Shown: piece after piece, positions 16,013 to 23,799 of the stretch
Numbering within the stretch: position 1 is the stretch's first letter
Layout of the letters: every line of letters starts with the position of its first letter
From: JADFJB01 sp964464595
Lineage (GTDB): Bacteria > Zhuqueibacterota > JdFR-76 > DREG01
Reading direction: 5' to 3'
Length of the DNA stretch: 24,508 bases
NCBI GenBank assembly: GCA_964464595.1
Contig: CAYXGW010000091.1
Coordinates: 1 to 24,508, forward strand
Made by a program: the position numbers and the translations under genes
The notes under the pieces: generated by a model
Database searches by the model: none
Seen by the model: only the letters and a program-made list of their open reading frames with translations
Told to the model about the DNA's origin: nothing

Positions 16013-17386
16013 TCAGAAAGAGTACGTTAACACCTCTCTAATTTCGTTTAAACCACAGCAAACCATCATCAAACGATCCAACCCCAAAGCAATCCCTGCG
16101 GCCGGCGGCATGCCAGCTTTCAAACTCTCGATAAAATCTAAATCTATCGGAACTTCACTTCGTTTCAATGCCTGCCTCTGTTTTTGCTCTTTCCTCAATC
16201 TTTCTAACTGTTCATCCGGATCATTCAATTCAGTGAACCCATTGGCAAGTTCTATACCGTCAATGTATAATTCAAACCTCTCCACAAAACCAGGATCATC
16301 CTCTTTCCTTTTTGCCAACGAAGCCATCCACAAAGGATAATCTTTAATGATTATCGGGAAATCTTTTCCCAACTCTGGTTCTACAAGATTTATAAATAAT
16401 AGGAAAAACAAATCGTCTATCGGCCAGCTTTTATCACCATCAATTATTCCTTGCCTTCGTATAATTTTTAACAACTGTTCTTGATTTTTCTCTTTGATCT
16501 TTCTTAAATCTAAACCACATTTGGACATCATGAGGGTAGTTAATGATCTGATTTGCCAGTCATTAGTGAGTAAATCGTCACTACGCCACAAATGAGACCA
16601 TTCAGGTTTTAAACGATTGTTGAGAAAATAAACCAACTCTTTGCAATCGTCCATCAGCATTGTATAGTCTTCATATGCCCGGTACCATTCCAGCATGGTA
16701 AACTCTGGGCTATGAATATCTGTGTTTTCATTATTGCGGAATACATGGCCCAAAAAAAATATCTTTTCAAATCCAGCCACCAGCATTTTTTTCATGGAAA
16801 ATTCCGGCGAGGTATGGAGATAAAATTGCTCGGTCCCACCTCCAGACTTTTTTAATTTTGTGGTAAATGGTTCGATATGAGGTTCCATACCGGCGGCGGG
16901 TACAAGCGTCGCCACATCCATTTCAACAAAGCCCTGCTGCAAAAAGAAATCCCGGGTTGCATGCAAAAAAGCACTGCGAAACCGAAATATATCTTGCTGA
17001 CGCGGATTGGTTAATTCCCGCCATCGTGAATAATTACGCTTTTCTTTATTAACTTTTGAAATTTGACCGGGAACCAATTTAGTAAAAGAACCGACTAAGA
17101 AAATATTTTTGGAATCCAAAAATCCGGAAGCCTGCACAACATCGCCCTCACTAATTTGAGTCTGAGTTTTTTTGAATTGTAATTTGATTTCACCGCTTAC
17201 ATCGCGCAGGATGCCCCGCATCTCCAAATTGTTTAACTCGAGTAACCGGCCGCATAAAAATAGTTCGCGTTCCTTATTATAGTTTAAGGCATCAACAATA
17301 CTGCAGGTTCTCTTAACTTTTGATGGATAATAAATGAATGCGGAATTGGGATTGTGGATTGCTGAATTTATTTTTTTGTTTGCCAT
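16013..17386 (-). CDS. epmA: EpmA/GenX-like class II lysyl-tRNA synthetase paralogue with N-terminal OB-like domain
   Basis: This 457-residue protein has a class II aminoacyl-tRNA synthetase core of the lysyl/EpmA type. Motif 1 is around FVEMDVATLVPAAGMEPHIE; motif 2 covers FYLHTSPEFSMKKMLVAGFE and HVFRNNENTDIHSPEFTMLE; motif 3 is GIALGLDRLMM. Family role: EpmA attaches beta-lysine to elongation factor P, helping ribosomes through polyproline. E. coli EpmA is ~325 residues and lacks an anticodon-binding domain. Here residues ~38-108 (ELFLCGRLLELNNLEMRGIL, VSGEIKLQF, GDVVQASGFL) look like an OB fold as in LysS, but short. No efp or epmB is nearby. The start ATG and codons 1-18 lie inside a tandem repeat and have no good ribosome site, and no other ATG occurs until codon 56, so the N-terminus is uncertain. 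A divergent lysyl-tRNA synthetase is the alternative. Confidence 0.8.
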   Translation of the reverse strand: MANKKINSAIHNPNSAFIYYPSKVKRTCSIVDALNYNKERELFLCGRLLELNNLEMRGILRDVSGEIKLQFKKTQTQISEGDVVQASGFLDSKNIFLVGSFTKLVPGQISKVNKEKRNYSRWRELTNPRQQDIFRFRSAFLHATRDFFLQQGFVEMDVATLVPAAGMEPHIEPFTTKLKKSGGGTEQFYLHTSPEFSMKKMLVAGFEKIFFLGHVFRNNENTDIHSPEFTMLEWYRAYEDYTMLMDDCKELVYFLNNRLKPEWSHLWRSDDLLTNDWQIRSLTTLMMSKCGLDLRKIKEKNQEQLLKIIRRQGIIDGDKSWPIDDLFFLLFINLVEPELGKDFPIIIKDYPLWMASLAKRKEDDPGFVERFELYIDGIELANGFTELNDPDEQLERLRKEQKQRQALKRSEVPIDLDFIESLKAGMPPAAGIALGLDRLMMVCCGLNEIREVLTYSF

Positions 17387-17720
17387 GATTTACTGCTTCA
17401 CATTATGCTTACAATTTTATATCAGTATTCCGAAATCCGAAATCAAAAATCCTAAATGAATGCGGAATTGGGATTGTGGATTGCTGAATTTATTTTTTTG
17501 TTTGCCATGATTTACTGCTTCACATTATGCTTACAATTTTATATCAGTATTCCGAAATCCGAAATNNNNNNNNNNNNNNNNNNNNNNNNNNNNNNNNNNN
17601 NNNNNNNNNNNNNNNNNNNNNNNNNNNNNNNNNNNNNNNNNNNNNNNNNNNNNNNNNNNNNNNNNTCACATTATGCTTACAATTTTATATCAGTATTCCG
17701 AAATCCGAAATCAAAAATCC
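17331..17720. repeat. 122-bp tandem repeat, at least 2.4 copies, interrupted by the assembly gap
   Basis: Copy 1 (17331-17452) and copy 2 (17453 to the gap at 17565) are essentially identical with a 122-bp period. After the gap, 17666-17720 matches the last 55 bases of the unit. Each unit contains heptamer-like sub-repeats (minus strand GATTTCGGATTTCGGA; and ATTCAGCAATCCACAATCCC). The repeat fills the polA-epmA interval and ends ten bases from the polA stop. Copy 1 supplies the start codon of the EpmA-like gene. In copy 2 the same frame stops after 18 codons (ending NSAFI). Copy number cannot be known from this assembly. Confidence 0.92.
17566..17665. other. Assembly gap (exactly 100 Ns)
   Basis: The run is exactly 100 Ns, a conventional placeholder for unknown length. 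It falls inside the tandem repeat, so the repeat most likely broke the assembly. True distance and copy number are unknown. Confidence 0.98.
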
Positions 17721-17729
17721 CAATTTCAT

Positions 17730-20471
17730 TTAGTGTGCTTCTAGCCAGTTTTTCCCGGTTCCCACATCGGCCTTAATCGGAACCTTCAATTCCAGGGCTG
17801 ACTCCATGCAGTCAATCACCAGGTCTTTAATTTCATCGACTTCTGACTCCGGAACTTCAAAAACCAATTCATCATGCACTTGCATGATCAGCATACCCTG
17901 CAATTTTCTTTTTTTGAACTCATCATGAATTCGTATCATAGCAATTTTAATAAGATCAGCAGCAGTGCCCTGGATGGGAGTATTGATGGCTGTTCGTTCG
18001 GCAAAGCTTCGTACCTGGTGGTTTTTGGCATGAATTTCCGGCAAATAGCGTCGACGTTTCATCAAAGTGGAAACAAAGCCATTTTTTTTTGCTTCCTCGA
18101 TAATCTGGTCCATGAATAATCTTACGTTAGGAAATTGTGTGAAATAGTTTTCGATAAAGTCACCCGCTTCCTCAAATGAAATACCCAGTCTATTAGATAG
18201 CCCAAATTTTCCCATTCCATACATAATTCCAAAATTAATTTCCTTCGCTTTACGCCGATGGTCCTGGGTAATTTCATCTAGTGGAATTCCAAGCACTTTA
18301 GATGCGGTGGATGAATGAATATCCAGGTTATTCTTAAATGCATCCATTAAATTTTCATCGCCGGATAAATGTGCCATAATCCGTAATTCGATTTGGGAGT
18401 AATCCGCATCTAGTATAGTGTAACCGGGTTTTGCCGGGATAAATGCTTTTCGAATCTCCCGGCCCAACTCCGTACGAATGGGTATGTTTTGTAAATTCGG
18501 ATCGGCGCTGGATAATCTACCAGTTACCGCAACAGTTTGATTGTACGAAGTATGCAATCTGCCCGTATAAGGATTAATCAATTTCGGCAATGCATCCACA
18601 TAGGTTGATTTCAGCTTCGCCAGCTGCCGATATTCCAAAACCATTTTAGGCATGCCGTGGGTTTTAGCCAAAGATTCCAGAACAGAAACATCCGTTGAAT
18701 AACCGGTTTTGGTTTTCCTTAAAGTGGGTAATTGCATTTTTTCGAAAAGTATCATTCCAAGCTGTGAAGGGGAATTAATATTAAATTCCTGACCCGCTTC
18801 ATGGTAGATATTTCCTTCCAGTTGCAGTAGATCATTCTTTAATTTGATGGACAACTGGCGAAGTAATGTCTGGTCCAATGAAACACCATTCCATTCTACC
18901 TGCTTTAAAACTGTAATTAAGGGGATTTCTACATCATGAAATAAGTCAACCATTTCCGATGCTTTAATCTTGGGTTCGAAAAGATTTCTAAGTCGCATGG
19001 TCATATCGGCATCTTCACAAGCATAAAATGTCACCTTATCCAGGGGAATTTCTCTCATTGTAATTTGTTTTTTCCCTTTGCCAATCAAAGCTTCCGTGGG
19101 TTGTTTTTTATAATTCAGATGTTCCATTGCCAGGCTGTCTATATTGTGTTGGCGTCCGGATGGATCTAGCAAATACGAAGCGACCATTGTGTCGAAATTG
19201 ACCCCCTTTACTGCAACATCATAACGAGATAGAACCAGCATATCATATTTAATGTTATGACCACATTTTTTAATTTGGGGATTTTCCAAAATCGGTTTTA
19301 ATGAAGGAAGAACAGTATTCAAGGGTAATCCAATAGACTCACTGACACGATCCGAGAAATCAAATTGGGGAGTTTGATCAAATTCTTTAACTGCTAGCTC
19401 CGTTTTACTTACCGGGATATAGAACGCTTCTTCCTCCTGCCAGCTAAATGAAAATCCAACCAGCTCTGCCATCATGGGATCAGCGCTTGTCGTTTCCAAA
19501 TCGAACACAAAAGAATTCTGTTGTGATAAATGATTAAGAAATTTTTGAAATGCTTCCTGGTCTTCAATTGCCTTGTAATCTTGCTTAAGTTTTGTACCGG
19601 TTTTTTCAAATCTATCTACCATGACTCTAAACTCTAATTCTCTAAACAATGAGACTAGTTTCAAAGAGTCCGGTTCGCGAACTTGTAAATCGTCTAACTG
19701 ATATTCAATCGGTACTTGATCGTCTAAGGTGACCAATTGATATGCCAATTTTGCACTTTCAATGTTTTCTCGAATAATATTTTGATAACGTTGGCTGGAA
19801 ACCTGTTCCAAATTTGAAAACAAATTATCGACTGACCCAAATTCCTGTATCAATTTTGCCGCGGTTTTTTTACCGATACCCGGAACACCGGGAATATTAT
19901 CTGATGAATCCCCCATTAAGCTGAGAATATCCCGGATTTGTGAAGGATCAACCTGCCACTTGTCTTTAACCCACGATGGATTTACAATCTCAGGTTGGTC
20001 GGAACCTCTGCCTGGTTTCCAAACAGAAATACCAGACGATACCATTTGCAGAAGATCTTTATCATTAGTGACGAGAAAGGCATGGTAACCGGCCTTCGCA
20101 GCCTGTTGTGCAACCGTTGCCATCACATCATCCGCTTCATAGCCATGTTCTTCGAGAATAGGGATATTAAATCCTTCAATCACTTTTCTGATAAAAGGTA
20201 TTTGCGCGTACATGTCCTCCGGCATTCTTTCACGTGTGGCTTTGTATTCTTTATATACTTGGTGTCGAAAGGTTGGCTTGGGGGTATCGAAGGCAACAGC
20301 AATTGCAGCCGGTTTTTCCTGATCCAGAATCATCATTAACGTATTAGTAAAAGCAAAAACAGCAGATGTATTTTCACCTTTTGAGGTGGTTAAGGGTCGC
20401 CCGGAAAATGCGTAATATGAACGGTAAGCAAGGTAGTAACCGTCCAATAAAAATAGTTTCTTTTGTGGCAT
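17730..20471 (-). CDS. polA: DNA polymerase I
   Basis: The 913-residue protein matches full-length bacterial Pol I (E. coli 928). Residues 1-~290 are the 5'-3' exonuclease/flap domain (LFLLDGYYLAYRSYYAF; EADDVMATVAQQA; TNDKDLLQMVS; GDSSDNIPGVPGIGKKTAAK). The 3'-5' proofreading domain is intact: D324 and E326 in FDLETTS, HNIKYDML, and YACEDAD. The polymerase domain carries motif A (DADYSQIELRIMAHLSGDE), motif B/O-helix (RRKAKEINFGIMYGMGKFG) and motif C (VHDELVFEV, D867). It fills gaps and removes RNA primers in replication and excision repair. The ATG at 20471 has an AGGAAA site 8 nt upstream. It lies upstream of the EpmA-like gene on the same strand, but the tandem repeat separates them. Confidence 0.98.
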   Translation of the reverse strand: MPQKKLFLLDGYYLAYRSYYAFSGRPLTTSKGENTSAVFAFTNTLMMILDQEKPAAIAVAFDTPKPTFRHQVYKEYKATRERMPEDMYAQIPFIRKVIEGFNIPILEEHGYEADDVMATVAQQAAKAGYHAFLVTNDKDLLQMVSSGISVWKPGRGSDQPEIVNPSWVKDKWQVDPSQIRDILSLMGDSSDNIPGVPGIGKKTAAKLIQEFGSVDNLFSNLEQVSSQRYQNIIRENIESAKLAYQLVTLDDQVPIEYQLDDLQVREPDSLKLVSLFRELEFRVMVDRFEKTGTKLKQDYKAIEDQEAFQKFLNHLSQQNSFVFDLETTSADPMMAELVGFSFSWQEEEAFYIPVSKTELAVKEFDQTPQFDFSDRVSESIGLPLNTVLPSLKPILENPQIKKCGHNIKYDMLVLSRYDVAVKGVNFDTMVASYLLDPSGRQHNIDSLAMEHLNYKKQPTEALIGKGKKQITMREIPLDKVTFYACEDADMTMRLRNLFEPKIKASEMVDLFHDVEIPLITVLKQVEWNGVSLDQTLLRQLSIKLKNDLLQLEGNIYHEAGQEFNINSPSQLGMILFEKMQLPTLRKTKTGYSTDVSVLESLAKTHGMPKMVLEYRQLAKLKSTYVDALPKLINPYTGRLHTSYNQTVAVTGRLSSADPNLQNIPIRTELGREIRKAFIPAKPGYTILDADYSQIELRIMAHLSGDENLMDAFKNNLDIHSSTASKVLGIPLDEITQDHRRKAKEINFGIMYGMGKFGLSNRLGISFEEAGDFIENYFTQFPNVRLFMDQIIEEAKKNGFVSTLMKRRRYLPEIHAKNHQVRSFAERTAINTPIQGTAADLIKIAMIRIHDEFKKRKLQGMLIMQVHDELVFEVPESEVDEIKDLVIDCMESALELKVPIKADVGTGKNWLEAH

Positions 20472-20564
20472 AATTAAAATTTCCTATGAAGCAATTTACT
20501 AAGTAAAATAGTTTTCACAATTACAGATTTTAGCCGCGTCCGGAATTATGCATTCCTTTGCTAT

Positions 20565-20590
20565 TCCTGTTTAGACAGGATTTACAGGAT
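20565..20590. repeat. Short palindromic repeat of the TCCTGT...ACAGGA type
   Basis: TCCTGT-ttag-ACAGGA forms a perfect 6-bp hairpin, followed by a further direct ACAGGAT after TTT. This ACAGGATTTACAGGAT pattern resembles small dispersed intergenic repeats I recall from many bacterial genomes. It sits between the gamma-glutamyltransferase stop and the polA start. No T-run follows on the minus strand, so a terminator role is unlikely. Confidence 0.5.
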
Positions 20591-20609
20591 CGAAAAAGAT
20601 AAATGAATC

Positions 20610-22112
20610 TCAATCCAGCACTTTTGCACACCCTCCCCTTCTCGAATCGCCAACGCATACACCCGAAGTGCTAAGCGCGTTTACGCCACCAAAATAAAGA
20701 TCCCTTTCGGACCACACATTAGTTTGCCAATGATTCGCCAATTCTTTTGTGGCTTTTTTATCAAAACCCGGTTCCATTTGGACAAATGAGCCATCCCAAT
20801 GGATTCTGGGAGTTTCTACAGCTTCGGAAATACTCATGCCAAAATCAATAAAATTGCTTAACACTTGTAGCAGTGCGGTTTTAATTCGTTTACTTCCGCC
20901 GCTTCCCAAAACCAATTTAGGTACATTACCTTCGAACAGTATTGACGGCGACATCATTGAGGAAATACGAAACCCGGCAGGGCTTGAATGAAATCCATCC
21001 GGATGCAAATCATCTTCTCCTAACATATTGTTGAGCATTATTCCAGTACCCGGAACCACATAACCCGATCCCTCTCCATTTGATATGGACATACTTGCAA
21101 AATTATTCCGGTCATCACAAACACTTATATGCGTTGTTCCGCCGGAAGCGATTCGAATTCGTTTAATACTTTCAACATATAATTCATCTGATATCCCGGT
21201 TCCATTTTTGATGCTTTTCATTTTATATCGTTCCGCTTCCTTTAAAATTGTTGATAAAAGCGCTAAATGAATTGCCGAGCCAAATGGAATCTTTTCTATC
21301 GAGTTGACCTGTAACAGTCTCAACAAAATTGAAATCAGCGATCCACCAAAGGAGGGTGGAGGGTTTGTCAACAACCTGTGATTCCGATACTGAATTTCTA
21401 ACGGTTTACGTTCTATGACTTGATAAGCATTCAGGTCTTCTTTTGTGATCAATCCATTGTTTTTTGAACAATCTGTAACAATCTGATTTGCCAGATTGCC
21501 ATGGTAAAACTCTCTAGCCCCTGAAGATGGCAGATATTCTAGAAAATTAGCCAGTTCCGAATTTTTGTATAGATCGCCTTCTTGAAGGAATTTACCATTG
21601 GGCTCATATAATTTTCTACCTCCCGGCATCAATGTAATAATTTCACGTAATAATTCCAAAAGATAACTTTGGCATTTATTTAATGAAACTCCATATCGAG
21701 CAAGCTCTGCAGCAGGGGTGATGACCTCTTCCAGAGTCAAGCAGCCAAGTTTTTCATGAACGTGAATAAAGCCTTTAAGCGTTCCAGGTACAGCAATGGA
21801 ACCATAACCTACGTTAAAAACCTGTTGTGAGCTGGGAAATTTGACTGTGACAGGCACAAAATGCGGCTCTAAATCCAAAACCTGTTTTCCAAGTCCCGGT
21901 GTGTCAGCAAAGAAATCAAACAAGATTTCCTGCTTATCAAAAGTTCTTGCCAGCAGAAAACCACCACCGCCAAGACTTGCCAGAACGGGTTCGGCAACAG
22001 TTGCTACAAACCCAGCCGCTATGGCTGCATCAAATGCATTACCACCAGCCTCAAGCATATTACAGGCTGCCTGAGTAACAGCCGGATGACCAGTGGCGAT
22101 AATTCCTTTCAA
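20610..22112 (-). CDS. ggt: Gamma-glutamyltransferase family protein, without signal peptide
   Basis: This is a 500-residue member of the Ntn-hydrolase gamma-glutamyltranspeptidase family. The large-subunit part shows IATGHPAVTQAACNMLEAGG, NAFDAAIAAGF, GGGGFLL and YGSIAVPGT. The self-cleavage and catalytic threonine is T326 in GGTTHISV, giving a ~175-residue small subunit with GEGSGYVVPGTGIMLNN, ISSMMSPSI (oxyanion-type SSM) and GSGGSKRI. The family hydrolyses or transfers the gamma-glutamyl group of glutathione or related amides. Most characterised enzymes are periplasmic; here no export signal is encoded and the domain starts at residue 2, suggesting a cytoplasmic enzyme or a misplaced 5' end. 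The only in-frame start is TTG 22112, with no ribosome site. An ATG at 22126 opens MDIDY and stops at a TGA overlapping that TTG, so a 1-2 base frameshift near 22113 is possible. Confidence 0.9.
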   Translation of the reverse strand: MKGIIATGHPAVTQAACNMLEAGGNAFDAAIAAGFVATVAEPVLASLGGGGFLLARTFDKQEILFDFFADTPGLGKQVLDLEPHFVPVTVKFPSSQQVFNVGYGSIAVPGTLKGFIHVHEKLGCLTLEEVITPAAELARYGVSLNKCQSYLLELLREIITLMPGGRKLYEPNGKFLQEGDLYKNSELANFLEYLPSSGAREFYHGNLANQIVTDCSKNNGLITKEDLNAYQVIERKPLEIQYRNHRLLTNPPPSFGGSLISILLRLLQVNSIEKIPFGSAIHLALLSTILKEAERYKMKSIKNGTGISDELYVESIKRIRIASGGTTHISVCDDRNNFASMSISNGEGSGYVVPGTGIMLNNMLGEDDLHPDGFHSSPAGFRISSMMSPSILFEGNVPKLVLGSGGSKRIKTALLQVLSNFIDFGMSISEAVETPRIHWDGSFVQMEPGFDKKATKELANHWQTNVWSERDLYFGGVNALSTSGVCVGDSRRGGCAKVLD

Positions 22113-22128
22113 TAGTCTATATCCATTT

Positions 22129-22147
22129 GGAAATTATTATTATTTCC
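22129..22147 (-). other. Hairpin upstream of the gamma-glutamyltransferase start
   Basis: GGAAAT and ATTTCC form a 6-bp stem with a 7-nt loop, 16 nt before the TTG start on the minus strand. The only purine-rich ribosome-site-like sequence (AGGAAA) in this leader lies in the stem, so it may be masked in the mRNA. Confidence 0.35.
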
Positions 22148-22492
22148 TGTTGTTGTTTAACTAAATGGAACTTCTTAATAAGCATCAATTTCATTCAAAT
22201 TACAAAATTCATTCCAAGTTCTAATAACCAATCACAAAAAGAAGTCCCATTAACCCATTTAATTCCTGGAAATTTGAAATATTTGTAAAAGGAATTCATC
22301 TGTTATTTGAAACGACTTTTTTGGTTCTTTATTCGTTTCTTGTTCATCCTTATTATCCACGCCTATAAATGTAACACAATATTATTTAAATTACCCGAAC
22401 ACGGTCTTCCTGATGAATTTTAGAAGATACAAAATATTACATTACAACCATAAATCAAACAATTTGCTGAAAAGATTATTAAGCATTTACAA
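22148..22492. other. AT-rich spacer between divergent genes
   Basis: No gene is visible between the minus-strand gamma-glutamyltransferase and the plus-strand DUF3467 promoter. A loose inverted pair (GGAACTTCTT near 22167 and AAGAAGTCCC near 22240) is the only structure noted, and it is imperfect. Confidence 0.5.
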
Positions 22493-22521
22493 TTGAAACA
22501 GTTCTTTATTATTCATATTAT
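22493..22521 (+). promoter_or_regulatory. Sigma70-like promoter for the DUF3467-barrel gene pair
   Basis: TTGAAA (22493-22498) is followed after 17 bp by TATTAT (22516-22521), five of six matches to TATAAT; an overlapping exact TATAAT sits three bases further on. The start near 22528 would give a leader of about 75 nt. Confidence 0.55.
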
Positions 22522-22601
22522 AATATAGTTATAAGATGTAAGTTATGACTTTACAACACGATACATTACTTATACCAGAATTATATTAATAGGAGTGTTT
22601 T

Positions 22602-22934
22602 ATGGAATCCAATCCGAAACCCCAGAAAATAAATATAGAATTAGGTGAAAAAGAAGCTGAGGGAATTTACTCAAATCTCGTTATGATCAGCCATTCCTCT
22701 GCAGAATGCGTAATGGATTTCACCCGCATGCTGCCTGGCACTCCCAAAGCCAAAGTATTTGCACGTATCATCATGACACCACAGCATGCAAAATCTTTTT
22801 TACATGCATTGCATGACAATATAAAAAAGTATGAAAAACAATTCGGCGAGATCAATCTTCACGGAAACGAAAAGAAATCGCACGGATTTCAGTCTGATTC
22901 AAATGGCAATAACAACAGGGATTTATCATCATAG
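22602..22934 (+). CDS. DUF3467 family protein
   Basis: This 110-residue cytoplasmic protein starts at an ATG six bases behind AGGAG. Residues ~9-88 match the DUF3467 pattern as I know it: KINIELGEKEAEGIYSNLVM, SHSSAECVMDFTRMLPGTP, AKVFARIIMTPQHAKSFLHA and LHDNIKKYEKQFGEI. The last ~20 residues are low-complexity and rich in Ser, Asn and charged residues. No biochemical role is established for the family to my knowledge. It lies 15 bp upstream of a small outer-membrane barrel gene on the same strand, so the two are probably co-transcribed. Confidence 0.88.
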   Translation: MESNPKPQKINIELGEKEAEGIYSNLVMISHSSAECVMDFTRMLPGTPKAKVFARIIMTPQHAKSFLHALHDNIKKYEKQFGEINLHGNEKKSHGFQSDSNGNNNRDLSS

Positions 22935-22949
22935 GGTTGATTTTTATTA

Positions 22950-23540
22950 ATGAAAAAGATTTTCATTTTTGTAGTATTTTTCTTTTTATTCGAAAATACG
23001 TGGGCACAATCCACCAAAAGCACTTTGGGGATTTCCATAGGACAATGGCAACCAAACCAGATCAACACTGAATCCCCTTCATCTGTATTCAGTGGCACCG
23101 CCGATTCAACTCCTTTTTATTCATTGCACCTGTCCAGGCATATTTTCGGGGATATTGACTTGCATATTTCAATTGGCTATTGGGCACATTTTTTTGACCG
23201 CGATATCGATCCTTTCACTTTGCGTATTTTGCCGATCCAAATAGGTGTGAAGCAAACCTTAATTGAAGATTCCAGTATTTCTCCATACGTTATTTATGGC
23301 GGCGGGCTGTTATTTGCAAATACGATAAAAGGAGAACAAATTCAAAAATCAGGACCTGGAAAATTAGCAAAAACCGGCTTCGAAATATTTCTATTGACAG
23401 GCATCCAGGTAGACCTTATTGATCCGATAGGCTTAAGCCTGAATTTTGGCTATGTTGTCGCAAATATGCCGGAATCCCTGGGTGTCGGGGTAAATTACTC
23501 TGGGTTGCGGGCTACAGTTGGGGTGGTTTATTCTTATTGA
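22950..23540 (+). CDS. Small outer-membrane beta-barrel protein, function unknown
   Basis: The product has 196 residues with a clear signal peptide (MKKIFIFVVFFFLFENTWA-Q). The mature part is a series of amphipathic strands separated by turns (STLGISIGQW; DIDLHISIGYWAHFF; RILPIQIGVKQTL; ISPYVIYGGGLLF; IDPIGLSLNFGYVVA; GLRATVGVVYSY). The aromatic C-terminal residue is typical of BAM-inserted barrels, and the size fits an 8-stranded OmpA/OmpW-like barrel. No specific family is recognised. Only a weak purine stretch precedes the ATG, so translation may be coupled to the DUF3467 gene 15 bp upstream. Confidence 0.8.
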   Translation: MKKIFIFVVFFFLFENTWAQSTKSTLGISIGQWQPNQINTESPSSVFSGTADSTPFYSLHLSRHIFGDIDLHISIGYWAHFFDRDIDPFTLRILPIQIGVKQTLIEDSSISPYVIYGGGLLFANTIKGEQIQKSGPGKLAKTGFEIFLLTGIQVDLIDPIGLSLNFGYVVANMPESLGVGVNYSGLRATVGVVYSY

Positions 23541-23611
23541 AAAATCAGAACTCAACTCCCCAAAACAAATGATTTGATTTGATTGTTAAGCTCATTCTAA
23601 AAAGGTGGGAT

Positions 23612-23688
23612 ACCGATTCCATCGCTCTCATAAGTACTTGCTTAAATATCATATCATTGTTTTTAGTAAAGCGACGGAATCGGTTTTT
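23612..23688 (+). terminator. Terminator-like long-looped hairpin after the barrel gene
   Basis: ACCGATTCCATCGCT (23612-23626) pairs with AGCGACGGAATCGGT (23670-23684), 15 bp with one G-U pair, followed by T5. The 43-nt loop is unusually long for an intrinsic terminator and holds the palindrome AAGTACTT. It lies 72 bp after the barrel stop. A small structured RNA is an alternative. Confidence 0.5.
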
Positions 23689-23799
23689 ATTCGACAAACC
23701 TTTTTTATAAATTTGCAACCATTTTTCTCTTAAAGTTGTCACTATCTTTACTGCGCAAATTTTCATTGAAATTTGATCAAAAATTGAGGAAGAAGATTT

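Noticed and set aside
17331..17720. CRISPR array
   Set aside because: The 122-bp units are directly abutting with no variable spacers. This is a tandem repeat.
17456..17776. Plus-strand frames reading through the N run
   Set aside because: They depend on untranslatable Ns and on repeat sequence, so they are not real genes.
19480..19510. Proofreading-deficient DNA polymerase I, as in some lineages
   Set aside because: The DLE, NxxxD and YxxxD exonuclease residues are all present, so the 3'-5' exonuclease looks active.
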